Source: Methylomicrobium sp035916875
Lineage (GTDB): Bacteria; Pseudomonadota; Gammaproteobacteria; Methylococcales; Methylomonadaceae
Assembly (NCBI RefSeq): GCF_035916875.1
Contig: NZ_JAXUHN010000078.1
Coordinates: forward strand, 1 to 23,592
Direction of reading: 5' to 3'
DNA length: 23,592 nt
The notes under the pieces were generated by a model. That model saw nothing but the letters and a program-made list of their open reading frames with translations, was not told where the DNA came from and did not search any database. The first letter of the stretch is position 1. The number at the start of each line of letters is the position of its first letter. Below are positions 8,438 to 14,645 of the stretch, in pieces. The position numbers were made by a program, and so were the translations under genes.

Positions 8438-8947
8438 ATGTTGAGACTGTTTAAAAAAATCCTGACGACCGGCATGGTCACCGAACGGATCAAGCCGCCT
8501 AAAGACGATGAACTGGAGCGCCTGGGTATTGAAATCAAACGGCACGTCGACAAAAAATTTTCCGGCAGTCTCGCGATCCGCGAAGTCGATGCGGGTTCCT
8601 GCAACGGCTGCGAGCTGGAAATACATGCGTTAAACAACCCGTATTACGACATCGAACGCTTTGGCATCCATTTTGTCGCCTCGCCCCGGCATGCCGACGT
8701 TCTGCTGGTCACCGGGCCGGTGTCGCGGCATATGCAAACGGCGCTGTTGCGCACTTACGAAGCGACCCCGAATCCGAAATGGGTGGTCGCGGCCGGCGAT
8801 TGCGCGGTTTGTGGGGGCGAGTTCGGCGTGAGTTACGCTAGTTGCGGCGCGGTGTCGAACGTAATTCCGGTGGATGTTGTCATCCCCGGATGCCCGCCGA
8901 CACCGTTGGCGTTAATGAAGGGTTTGTTGGGGTTAATGAAGCAATAA
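8438..8947 (+). CDS. hyfI: Hydrogenase-4 small-subunit-like (NuoB family) FeS protein
   Basis: A 169-residue protein of the NuoB/HyfI family. It carries the proximal [4Fe4S] (N2-type) cluster next to the large subunit. The ligand cysteines are all present: C55 and C58 in GSCNGCELE, C122 in AGDCAVCGG and C152 in PGCPPTP. An additional C125 and C136 lie in the same loop. AGGA sits seven bases before the ATG. As the last gene of the operon it closes the set hyfBCEFGI. No NuoI/HyfH ferredoxin-type subunit, HyfA, HyfD, HyfR regulator, hyp maturation gene or endopeptidase is found nearby. The cluster site is intact although the NiFe site beside it is not. Confidence 0.93.
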   Translation: MLRLFKKILTTGMVTERIKPPKDDELERLGIEIKRHVDKKFSGSLAIREVDAGSCNGCELEIHALNNPYYDIERFGIHFVASPRHADVLLVTGPVSRHMQTALLRTYEATPNPKWVVAAGDCAVCGGEFGVSYASCGAVSNVIPVDVVIPGCPPTPLALMKGLLGLMKQ

Positions 8948-9477
8948 ACCCAGGATTGCACAGGTAAATCCCATCTTAGCGAAGACACCGATACTGATTT
9001 ACAAGCAAACCCCAAAACTGTCTTAGGGCGGTGCGTTTCTATAACCGCTGTGTTGATCGGCAGGCGACGACGTTCTGTCATGCGCGGCAAAAAGCCTGCT
9101 AAACAACCGCAGCTCAGCCACGATCGGATCGAATAGCCGGAGCAGCGTCCAAGATGAAGATAACCGCGCGACTGAACCTGGCGATTTGGCGTAAGCCCAG
9201 GCTGACCGTATGGCCGATGCTTCATAGTATCTGGATCTCCTGACGGTAGTTGGAGATGAAGAGGGATTCACCGTCGATCTTGACTTGTTTGAGACTTATA
9301 CCAAGCCGGTAGCACCAGTTGATTCTCTGAATCGACTAGCCGCTTTGGGGTGGTATGTTACCGTTCGTAAATCTAGATTGAGTGACTCCTTAGAGTCGAA
9401 CCCTGCCTGTCAATGTCAGATTTGAATGAAGCTAATTTTAGACGTAGTTAAGTCAAGTTAGCGTTTTACAAATTTCC
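8948..9477. other. Decayed intergenic stretch with a start-less coding-like frame
   Basis: There is no intact gene. On the plus strand an open frame at 9228-9425 has protein-like content (TVDLDLFETYTKPVAPVD, then SLNRLAALGWYVTVRKS). It has no usable start, and the same frame upstream is cut by TAG at 9225 and TAA at about 9192. It is probably the 3' end of a dead gene of unknown family. At 9080 the frame MRGKKPAKQPQLSHDRIE recalls the first residues of some IS5-like transposases, but it stops at once. No rho-independent terminator was seen after hyfI. Confidence 0.4.
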
Positions 9478-9503
9478 GAAGTGTAGCAAGTTGCTACATC
9501 TTC
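9478..9503. repeat. Inverted repeat (hairpin) downstream of the minus-strand gene
   Basis: GAAG-TGTAGCAA, one base, TTGCTACA-T-CTTC: twelve paired bases with a single bulged base and a one-base centre. It lies just after the minus-strand gene ending at 9516. No run of T follows on the minus strand, so it is not a textbook terminator, but it could protect the 3' end or stop transcription together with the next hairpin. Confidence 0.45.
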
Positions 9504-9511
9504 AGCCCTCC

Positions 9512-9530
9512 GCCGCTATGAAATAGCGGC
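9512..9530 (-). terminator. Hairpin spanning the stop codon of the minus-strand gene
   Basis: GCCGCTAT and ATAGCGGC pair perfectly (8 bp) around GAA. The hairpin covers the TAG stop (9518-9516) and the last codons of the gene. Together with the hairpin at 9478-9503 it may form a terminator region; there is no U-tract. Confidence 0.35.
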
Positions 9531-10121
9531 CGCATGACTATAAAGTTCGTTGAATAGCCGGATTACCATAAAGATCATCGTCTGAGTCGTTTTAATCGCC
9601 GGAACCCGAACAGGGTTTTCCGAGGCGAAGTCGTCGATCGCGACGTTCATAAAATTTACCAATCCCATTTGCCCCGTCTCATCGAGTGAACGCTGCCGCA
9701 GAAGGTCCTGCAGCTTCTCCCTGATTTTCTCGTCCATGTGCTTATCAGTCATCAAAGATTGCAGCTCCGCGTCCAGCAGCATCGCCTGTTTCTCCAGCCA
9801 GTCCAAATCCATGTCTTTCTGCGACGGCAGCGGGCCGAAGGCCTTTTGATAAACGCAAATCACGTCGAAGCAAAGGTCCATGAACAGATTCGCCATATCC
9901 TGGTTCTGCTCGGCGATCACGGCAGGGAAAATACCGAAGATGGTTTGGGCCAGAGCGATCTGTTCAAGCTGGAATTGCTCTAGGATTCGCCGTTCGGCGT
10001 TTTCATCCAGGCTTTTGGCGTACTCAAGGGCTTGGTAAAGTTCGCGTTCGGTTAGTTCGTGCATGCGGATTTTAATTATTGTTTTGGAGCCTTTTACTTT
10101 ATCAGTATCAGCAGAATACAT
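9516..10121 (-). CDS. Unrecognised helical protein
   Basis: A 201-residue soluble protein, rich in Leu, Glu, Gln and Asp, predicted almost all helical. The segments ERRILEQFQLEQIALAQTIF and LDWLEKQAMLLDAELQSL suggest a helical bundle. There is no signal peptide, transmembrane segment or catalytic motif. I do not recognise the family. The ATG at 10121 is preceded by GGTGAG with five-base spacing, whereas the alternative ATG at 10064 (MHELTEREL) has no Shine-Dalgarno, so the longer form is preferred. It stands alone on the minus strand between decayed sequence and the HNH gene, in the accessory island. Confidence 0.7.
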   Translation of the reverse strand: MYSADTDKVKGSKTIIKIRMHELTERELYQALEYAKSLDENAERRILEQFQLEQIALAQTIFGIFPAVIAEQNQDMANLFMDLCFDVICVYQKAFGPLPSQKDMDLDWLEKQAMLLDAELQSLMTDKHMDEKIREKLQDLLRQRSLDETGQMGLVNFMNVAIDDFASENPVRVPAIKTTQTMIFMVIRLFNELYSHAAAIS

Positions 10122-10442
10122 ATAGTCTCACCGACGACATCCGGCCGACAAAGGCCCCGCTGAAGGTAAAAGCGGACGGCGGGCGTGAAAGCAGCGCTTT
10201 GAAAGACAGTGGGTTGGCCAGCGGCGAGTTGGGGACTTTTGGTGGGCGGGGGCGGCGGCGGAATCTTATGGCTTATGCGGGACGCACGCCTTATTGGGAT
10301 TGCGCAGCGGCAGGGATAGCAAGCTTTGGGTGAGGTCAAGATTGAGTGTAACCGCGGAGCTTTTGGCGGCACTGGCAGGGAGGCCGGTGCCGGGCAGCCA
10401 TGGATGGGCTATGCCAGGGGCTCGTGGAGTAGGAATATCTGA
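10122..10442. other. Gene-less G-rich stretch
   Basis: No gene is recognised. Overlapping open frames exist on both strands but have low-complexity, Pro/Arg/Gly-rich products and no motif, as expected of shadow frames. The plus strand has a G-rich segment (about 10200-10265) and a small AAAGC/GCTTT inverted repeat near 10190. Confidence 0.4.
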
Positions 10443-10500
10443 GCAATTCGGGAGCGCGACCGCAAAACAGGGAGGTTTTGCGGTCGCGCGGACGAGTTGC
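10443..10500. repeat. 58-base two-part hairpin element
   Basis: The outer arms GCAATTCG and CGAGTTGC (10443-10450 / 10493-10500) pair with one G-U. A symmetric GGA/GGA internal loop follows. Then comes a perfect 15-bp stem (10454-10468 / 10475-10489, core GCGCGACCGCAAAAC) closed by the loop AGGGAG. It sits about 45 bases beyond the end of the minus-strand HNH gene. It may be a terminator-like structure without a U-tract, a REP-type element or a small structured RNA. Confidence 0.6.
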
Positions 10501-10543
10501 GGATTAGCACGATGGCCGCCCCGGTAGTCGATCAAAAAAATAC

Positions 10544-10891
10544 TCAATTTAGCCTAACGTCATGCCAACGCCCTTGGCTCATGCGATTCTCGATCAGTTT
10601 TTTATATTGATTTGGATGCGGAGGCTCTTTGCGCTGGTGTCGTTTCCGATTACAGAATAAGCATGCCGCAACGATATTGCTTCGTTCCGCCGTTCCACCA
10701 TCTTTATGAGCCTTAAGATGTTCTCCGGTACACTGGTAGTGCTTAGCCTGGCCAAGTGTGATCCTGTGCTTTAGCGCGAATTCATGGGGATCTTCCGACC
10801 ACATGGGTTCGTTGCAATAAAAGCAGCGGCCGGATTGATGGGAAAAAGCGATCGAACGGGGAACGACGAGAGATTTGCGAGATTTTGCCAT
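10544..10891 (-). CDS. HNH endonuclease
   Basis: A 115-residue protein with an HNH/zinc-hook fold. There is a first CxxC (CFYCNEP, about residues 23-29), the HNH core C-TGEHLKAHKDGGTAERSNI with His and Asn, and a second CxxC (ACLFCNRKRH, about 76-85). HNH proteins cut DNA at a metal-bound His. The small size and lack of other domains suggest a stand-alone nuclease of a mobile or defence type. The start MAKSRKS at 10891 was chosen because GGAG lies eight bases upstream; the frame is open another 15 codons with no better signal. The ribosome binding site is inside a leader hairpin (10900-10965). The flanking genes are not obviously related. Confidence 0.85.
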   Translation of the reverse strand: MAKSRKSLVVPRSIAFSHQSGRCFYCNEPMWSEDPHEFALKHRITLGQAKHYQCTGEHLKAHKDGGTAERSNIVAACLFCNRKRHQRKEPPHPNQYKKLIENRMSQGRWHDVRLN

Positions 10892-10899
10892 GTAAAGAG

Positions 10900-10965
10900 C
10901 TCCGACTAGGGTTAATAAAGTCCCCGTCCATCTCATATCTGAGAATGTACGGGAACCAGTCGGAG
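10900..10965 (-). promoter_or_regulatory. Leader hairpin that can mask the HNH ribosome binding site
   Basis: Nested complementary blocks form one long imperfect hairpin: CTCCGACT 10900-10907 with AGTCGGAG 10958-10965; GGTT 10910-10913 with AACC 10954-10957; CCCGT 10923-10927 with ACGGG 10949-10953; TCTCA 10931-10935 with TGAGA 10940-10944. In the minus-strand transcript the GGAG at 10903-10900 is the Shine-Dalgarno of the HNH gene and would pair with CTCC of the 5' arm. This suggests translational control by structure or temperature. The pairing is seen directly; the function is inferred. Confidence 0.45.
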
Positions 10966-11095
10966 AATCTCACGTACTGGCACAGCAGGCGCCCCCAATG
11001 GGGTATAGCTTGGTTATATTATAGAACCAGATAATGGGTGTAAGCAATCACTGATAAACTATGCCAATTTGTTAAGAGACATAGGTGGAGGGTAT

Positions 11096-11923
11096 ATGTT
11101 GCGCATGATATCCAAATGGTATCCGGAAGACGACCCAATAACTGGGGAACAGCTCGAAACATTGCTACGCCTTTTAAATGGAGAATTAACAGAGTCAGCC
11201 CTAGAAGGGTTCTTAGTTGTATGTTCTCGATTTGTAGATGAATTTGGTAATCACCGTACAGAAGAATTGGCAAATATATTTCAAACGCACTCTGCCGTGG
11301 GTAAGCGAGCATTAGTTGATAGCCTTGAATACATAGCTAAATGGGTTGGAAGCATGGATGGGTATTTGCAGCGGTATCCCGTGTCGATTATTCCGCCTAG
11401 GCCTGCTTTTCCGCAGTTCAAAATAATTGGCATTGAAAACATAGCAGATAGGCTTTATAGGGTGCTAGACTCCAGTAGCAAAGTTTTTCCTAGCGATGAA
11501 CTCGTGAAAGATTATGTGCAGAAAACCGGGCGTCTTCCCCCTGTGCCAAAGCAAAATAGGCCAGTACGTCGTTCAAAGCCGCGATATCATTGGTGTTCAT
11601 ATGGAAAATGGAATGATCCTGAAGCGACTCGTGAAGCTCTGCAAATATTGCCTGAGTGGAGTGATTGCCGGTTAAGAGCGACTATTCATACCTCAAACAT
11701 TAAGAACTCATCTTTCGTTGCATTCAATGGGGATAGAGAGGATCCTAGCAATAGTAAGTTGAGGTTTTATAAGTATTTCTACGAGCCTCTTGCGCAAGAT
11801 CACACCCCGCAATGCGGTGGTGGGCCGCAAATAGTGTTTGATGGGAGTCCTCCTGTCGAGTCTTTAGAAATTTGGGACAGTTCACTTATGAATTGGCAGC
11901 TAATTTGGAGTCTCTGCGCATAA
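11096..11923 (+). CDS. Unrecognised A/T-rich accessory protein
   Basis: A 275-residue soluble protein, no signal peptide or transmembrane segment. The N-terminal third is helical and acidic. The middle has a basic linker (KQNRPVRRSKPRYHW, about residues 155-170). The C-terminal part looks like a compact beta-rich domain (CRLRATIHTSN, SSFVAFNGDRED, HTPQCGGGPQIVFDGSPP, ESLEIWD). I do not recognise the family. GGTGGAG ends five bases before the chosen ATG; another in-frame ATG is three codons later and one nine codons earlier. The DNA is visibly richer in A/T than its neighbours, which fits recent acquisition. It is divergent from the HNH gene and convergent with the nuclease pair. Confidence 0.75.
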   Translation: MLRMISKWYPEDDPITGEQLETLLRLLNGELTESALEGFLVVCSRFVDEFGNHRTEELANIFQTHSAVGKRALVDSLEYIAKWVGSMDGYLQRYPVSIIPPRPAFPQFKIIGIENIADRLYRVLDSSSKVFPSDELVKDYVQKTGRLPPVPKQNRPVRRSKPRYHWCSYGKWNDPEATREALQILPEWSDCRLRATIHTSNIKNSSFVAFNGDREDPSNSKLRFYKYFYEPLAQDHTPQCGGGPQIVFDGSPPVESLEIWDSSLMNWQLIWSLCA

Positions 11924-11924
11924 A

Positions 11925-12005
11925 CTAGCCACGATACCCTTTTTCATCGTCCAATACCCTTGTAAACCACTCGAAGGTCTCGCCCACGCTTTCCGGCGAC
12001 TTGCC
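11925..12005 (-). pseudogene. 3' end of a lost gene
   Basis: The minus-strand frame reads KSPESVGETFEWFTRVLDDEKGYRG and TAG at 11927-11925. It looks like a natural protein tail, but the frame is closed upstream by TAA near 12010 and no start exists. It is probably the end of a gene cut off by a rearrangement. Family unknown. Confidence 0.25.
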
Positions 12006-12092
12006 ATTTTACCAAAAAAGAGCTGACCAATTTTCAGTCAATTTAACCAGACTCCACCTCCTATCATTTGCGGCGGTAGGCCGAGCTGTCAC

Positions 12093-12115
12093 TTATCCAC
12101 AGATTCTGTGGATAG
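12093..12115. repeat. Inverted pair of DnaA-box-like sequences
   Basis: TTATCCACA (12093-12101) is a perfect consensus DnaA box. Five bases later TGTGGATA (12107-12114) is its inverse, giving an 8-bp inverted repeat. It lies just past the end of the nuclease gene. It may be a chance site, a weak terminator hairpin or a relic of a replication region. Confidence 0.35.
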
Positions 12116-12130
12116 CCGCATCGCCACAGC

Positions 12131-12853
12131 CTAAGTCTTCCACATCTTCCGGACATTCTTTTTCTCTTGCTCGATTTTCTGCCCGGTCAGCCGGTCCCAT
12201 AAGAATATCCCGACCAGTCGCTCGACCACGACGGTCGGCACAAGGAAGGATTCCAGCGGCTTGTCTGATGCCTCGTTCGGCAGCACGAACGACCACATAT
12301 TCAAGTCGCCTCGTTTATCTTCAGTCAGGACCGACTTGAAATAAGAGTTCGGAACGGGGAGGGTGACGCCGTTGTCGTCACTGGCGCCGATTCGCGCGAT
12401 CGGCGTGTCGAAATCGAAGATCGGGCCGCTGATCACATAGGTCTCGTAAATATCTTCCTTGGCGTCGAGTTTCCTGACAGCAGTTTCAAGCTGCTTCCAG
12501 ATGCCTCGATTGAACTGCGGCTTTTGGGGAGCCATGTTGGAGAGCAGGAAGGTCTCGCTGTTCTGGATGGCCACTTCGTTTTGATTGGCGCTCGCGACCA
12601 GGTGGCCTCGATCGAATCCGGATTCCTCATAATCCGCCAGGTCGGCTCGGAACATTTCCGGGATGCGGAAATCCGGCCGGAAGTTGTCGGCCCTTTCCAG
12701 GGTCATCATGCTGGAGTCAACAATTTCCATCGCCCATTTGGCTTGCCGGAAATAATACGAGTAGCCGAGGACGTAATGCCGGTTGAACAGGATATGATCA
12801 GCAACGGGCAAGCCGTAACGGGACTCGGGTCTCAAGCTGGGGATGTTGATCAT
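12131..12853 (-). CDS. DRGH-type DNA/RNA non-specific endonuclease
   Basis: A 240-residue protein of the Endonuclease_NS (NucA/Serratia nuclease) family. The catalytic signature is FDRGHLVASAN with D81-R82-G83-H84. It is followed by the metal-ligand region SNMAPQ (N106) and FNRGIWKQLE (N115, E123). The family uses the His and a single Mg2+ to cut single- and double-stranded DNA and RNA. Most members are exported, but here no signal peptide is visible, so the enzyme should stay in the cytoplasm and be toxic to the cell unless held in check. Its ATG overlaps the stop of the upstream two-TM gene (ATGA), so the two products are made together. That pairing suggests a defence effector under control of the membrane partner. 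Confidence 0.9.
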   Translation of the reverse strand: MINIPSLRPESRYGLPVADHILFNRHYVLGYSYYFRQAKWAMEIVDSSMMTLERADNFRPDFRIPEMFRADLADYEESGFDRGHLVASANQNEVAIQNSETFLLSNMAPQKPQFNRGIWKQLETAVRKLDAKEDIYETYVISGPIFDFDTPIARIGASDDNGVTLPVPNSYFKSVLTEDKRGDLNMWSFVLPNEASDKPLESFLVPTVVVERLVGIFLWDRLTGQKIEQEKKNVRKMWKT

Positions 12854-13257
12854 CGTTCCCTCCCATTCTGGTGATCGTTATTCGTGTCGCTCACAACCTC
12901 AGTGTCATGTTTTTCGATAGCCAATTTATATTGCTTCCGGATGTCGTCAATATTTGGGTTGTCGCTATCGATATCCACGAGCATTCTGTCGGCGATGCTT
13001 CTACTGAGACGATTGCTTCTCCATTTTCTTTCGAATCCGCCGGACAGCGCAATTCCAGTTAAAACGGCGGCGCCTGTTGTCAATAGGCTTGCAAGAGTCT
13101 GGTTATGAGTCATTTGCAAAACAGCGCCCGCTGATACGCTACAGATTATGGATCCGAACAGTGATAAATGATGAAAGAAACTCCATATTCTTTGGCCATT
13201 TTGTCGTTCTTCGCGCCACGCCAATATCTTCTCTTTCAGCGATTCTTTTTCTGCCAT
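12850..13257 (-). CDS. Two-TM (SLATT/DUF4231-like) membrane protein
   Basis: A 135-residue protein. A charged N-terminal helix (KESLKEKILAWREERQNG, residues 5-21) is followed by two transmembrane segments (about 27-48 and 53-73). A cytoplasmic tail then begins FERKWRSNRLSRSIADRM and ends in a charged stretch. This is the layout of SLATT/DUF4231 proteins: paired TM helices, then a W--NR motif and a C-terminal helix. They occur with nucleotide-signalling and nuclease effectors and are predicted pore formers or sensors. The assignment rests on architecture. The start at 13257 (MAEKESL) has a weak GAG; the frame continues upstream to an ATG at 13305 with a poorly spaced AGGA. It is the first gene of the pair with the nuclease. 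Confidence 0.7.
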   Translation of the reverse strand: MAEKESLKEKILAWREERQNGQRIWSFFHHLSLFGSIICSVSAGAVLQMTHNQTLASLLTTGAAVLTGIALSGGFERKWRSNRLSRSIADRMLVDIDSDNPNIDDIRKQYKLAIEKHDTEVVSDTNNDHQNGRER

Positions 13258-13352
13258 AACAGTCTCGTTGTTTTCGCTCACTGTTCGATAATTACAAAAG
13301 AGCATGATCCTGAATGCTACTCTATCGGTGTTTATTTGTCATCAGCTTGATT

Positions 13353-13380
13353 ATTGTACTAAAACAAAAGTTTTAGTACA
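13353..13380 (-). promoter_or_regulatory. Promoter with embedded perfect inverted repeat before the two-TM/nuclease pair
   Basis: TGTACTAAAAC (13355-13365) and GTTTTAGTACA (13370-13380) are perfect 11-bp arms around AAAA. Read on the minus strand, TGTACT (13380-13375) and TACAAT (13358-13353) form a -35/-10-like pair with 16-base spacing. The repeat therefore covers the promoter, as an operator would. Further copies of TTTAGTA lie at 13381-13387 and 13499-13505. The position is about 95 bases before the gene start. A recombinase binding site is an alternative reading. Confidence 0.45.
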
Positions 13381-13463
13381 TTTAGTATGATTTGATATCA
13401 TATCATTGTGTTTTTGTTGCCCTTAATAGGCGATTTTTCGCTCTGCGCCTTAATACTTACGTT

Positions 13464-13492
13464 TTTGCATTCTCACAGATTTTCTATAAAAT
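13464..13492 (+). promoter_or_regulatory. Possible promoter of the recombinase pseudogene
   Basis: TTTGCA (13464-13469), a 17-base spacer and TAAAAT (13487-13492). The pair lies 80 bases before the recombinase ATG. It resembles sigma70 hexamers at four and five positions. Prediction only. Confidence 0.3.
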
Positions 13493-13571
13493 AGTAATTT
13501 TAGTAAACTGAGTTTTCTGGCCCCCGGCCGGAAATTCCCGATCAGGTTTCCAAACGCGGCATGGAGACGAG

Positions 13572-14462
13572 ATGACCAACCAAACCGAAACTTCCTTCGA
13601 GCAAGCCAGAAAAGATTTCCTTGGCTTCCTCAAATACACCAAGGGCCACGCCGATACGACCTGCTACAACTACAATTCCGATCTCGGCATCTGGAACCGT
13701 TGGCTCGACGACGCGAAACTCGGTTGGCGCAGCTGCAAGCCGACCGATCTGGAATTTTTCGTCTCGCACCTGTCGCGCGAAGGGGTAGGTCCGCACGCAG
13801 TCGCCCGCAAGGTGTCCTGCCTCGCCACCTTTTATAAATGAGCGAAGCGAAACAGCCTGGTCGCCGACGATCCTGTGTACCAGGTCGAGAAACCCAAACG
13901 CCCTCGCCGCATGCCGGTCTGGCTCGAAGTCGAAGAGCAAAACGCGCTGCAAAAAGCCACGCGCAATCACGACGACATTCCGGACAATGTTTTCGGCCGC
14001 AGCCGCGAATCGGCGTTGAAGGTCAGGCAGCGCTACGATTTATTGTTCGAGTTGATCCAGAAGTCGGGCCTCCGAATCAGCGAGGCTTTGGGCTTGAAAG
14101 TGAACCATATCCGCGTGGTCGATGGCGTGGCCAAATCGGTGCGGGTGATAGGGAAGGGCAACAAGGAGCGCCAGGTTCCGCTTCCGGAAGCTTTCGGCCG
14201 GGTGTTGGCATTGTCGATCGCCGGCAAGCCGGCAGGCGCCCACGCAGTCCGCGCCTATTTAAAGAAGCTGATCGACAAGGCTGGCATTCAGAAGAAGGTC
14301 ACGCCGCACAAGCTCCGGCACACCTATGCGACGCGGCTCTTGGAAAAGGACGTGCAGCTGGTCGATATCCAGGCCTTGCTCGGGCACGAGAGCATCGCGA
14401 CGACGTAGATTTACACGCATGCTGGGCAGGAGAGGCTCAGCAAGTTGGTGGCGGATATATAA
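13572..14462 (+). pseudogene. Tyrosine recombinase (XerC/D-like) interrupted by two nonsense codons
   Basis: One continuous frame of 296 codons. The N-terminal SAM-like core-binding domain comes first (FEQARKDFLGFLKYTKG, then HLSREGVGPHAVARKVSC). A catalytic domain follows with all active residues: R in SGLRISEALGLK, K in GKGNKERQVPL, H-LRHTYATRL, GHESIATT and the nucleophile Tyr in IYTHAGQERL. It is broken at 13839-13841, TGA where LATFYK-W-AKR expects Trp, and at 14406-14408, TAG where ATT-Q-IYTHAG expects Gln, just before the catalytic Tyr. No frameshift is present. Without readthrough it is inactive. GGAG precedes the ATG by five bases. It probably mobilised the surrounding island. Confidence 0.88.
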
Positions 14463-14471
14463 GGTATAGGC

Positions 14472-14645
14472 ATGGGCCCCATTTATCTGGAACGGCACGA
14501 TCCGGAAAAGAACATGCACCGGTTTTATCAGATGATCGTTACACCTGGAATATTCGGCGACTGGTCGCTGGTCCGGGAGTGGGGCAGGGCAGGCCCGCCA
14601 GGAACGGTGCGGAAAGAATGGTTTTATCCTGAGGAATGCGCCTAA
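14472..14645 (+). CDS. Short WGR-domain protein, probably truncated
   Basis: A 57-residue frame starting nine bases after the recombinase end. It reads MGPIYLERHDPEKNMHRFYQ, then DWSLVREWGRAGPPGTVRKEWF and PEECA. The WGR motif (EWGR) with the following G-GTVR strand is typical of small WGR proteins, which are usually 75-90 residues and continue with an EA-rich helix. Here the stop comes where that helix should begin, so the C-terminal end is lost. WGR domains are thought to bind nucleic acid. The small distance suggests co-transcription with the recombinase. Confidence 0.7.
   Translation: MGPIYLERHDPEKNMHRFYQMIVTPGIFGDWSLVREWGRAGPPGTVRKEWFYPEECA

Noticed and set aside
10094..10547. Two overlapping minus-strand frames of about 92 codons
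   Set aside because: Low-complexity products, one running through the 58-base hairpin; no ribosome binding site or motif.
13838..14632. 264-codon plus-strand frame overlapping the recombinase
   Set aside because: Shadow of the recombinase frame; Arg/Gly/Ala-rich with no domain, while the other frame holds all catalytic motifs.
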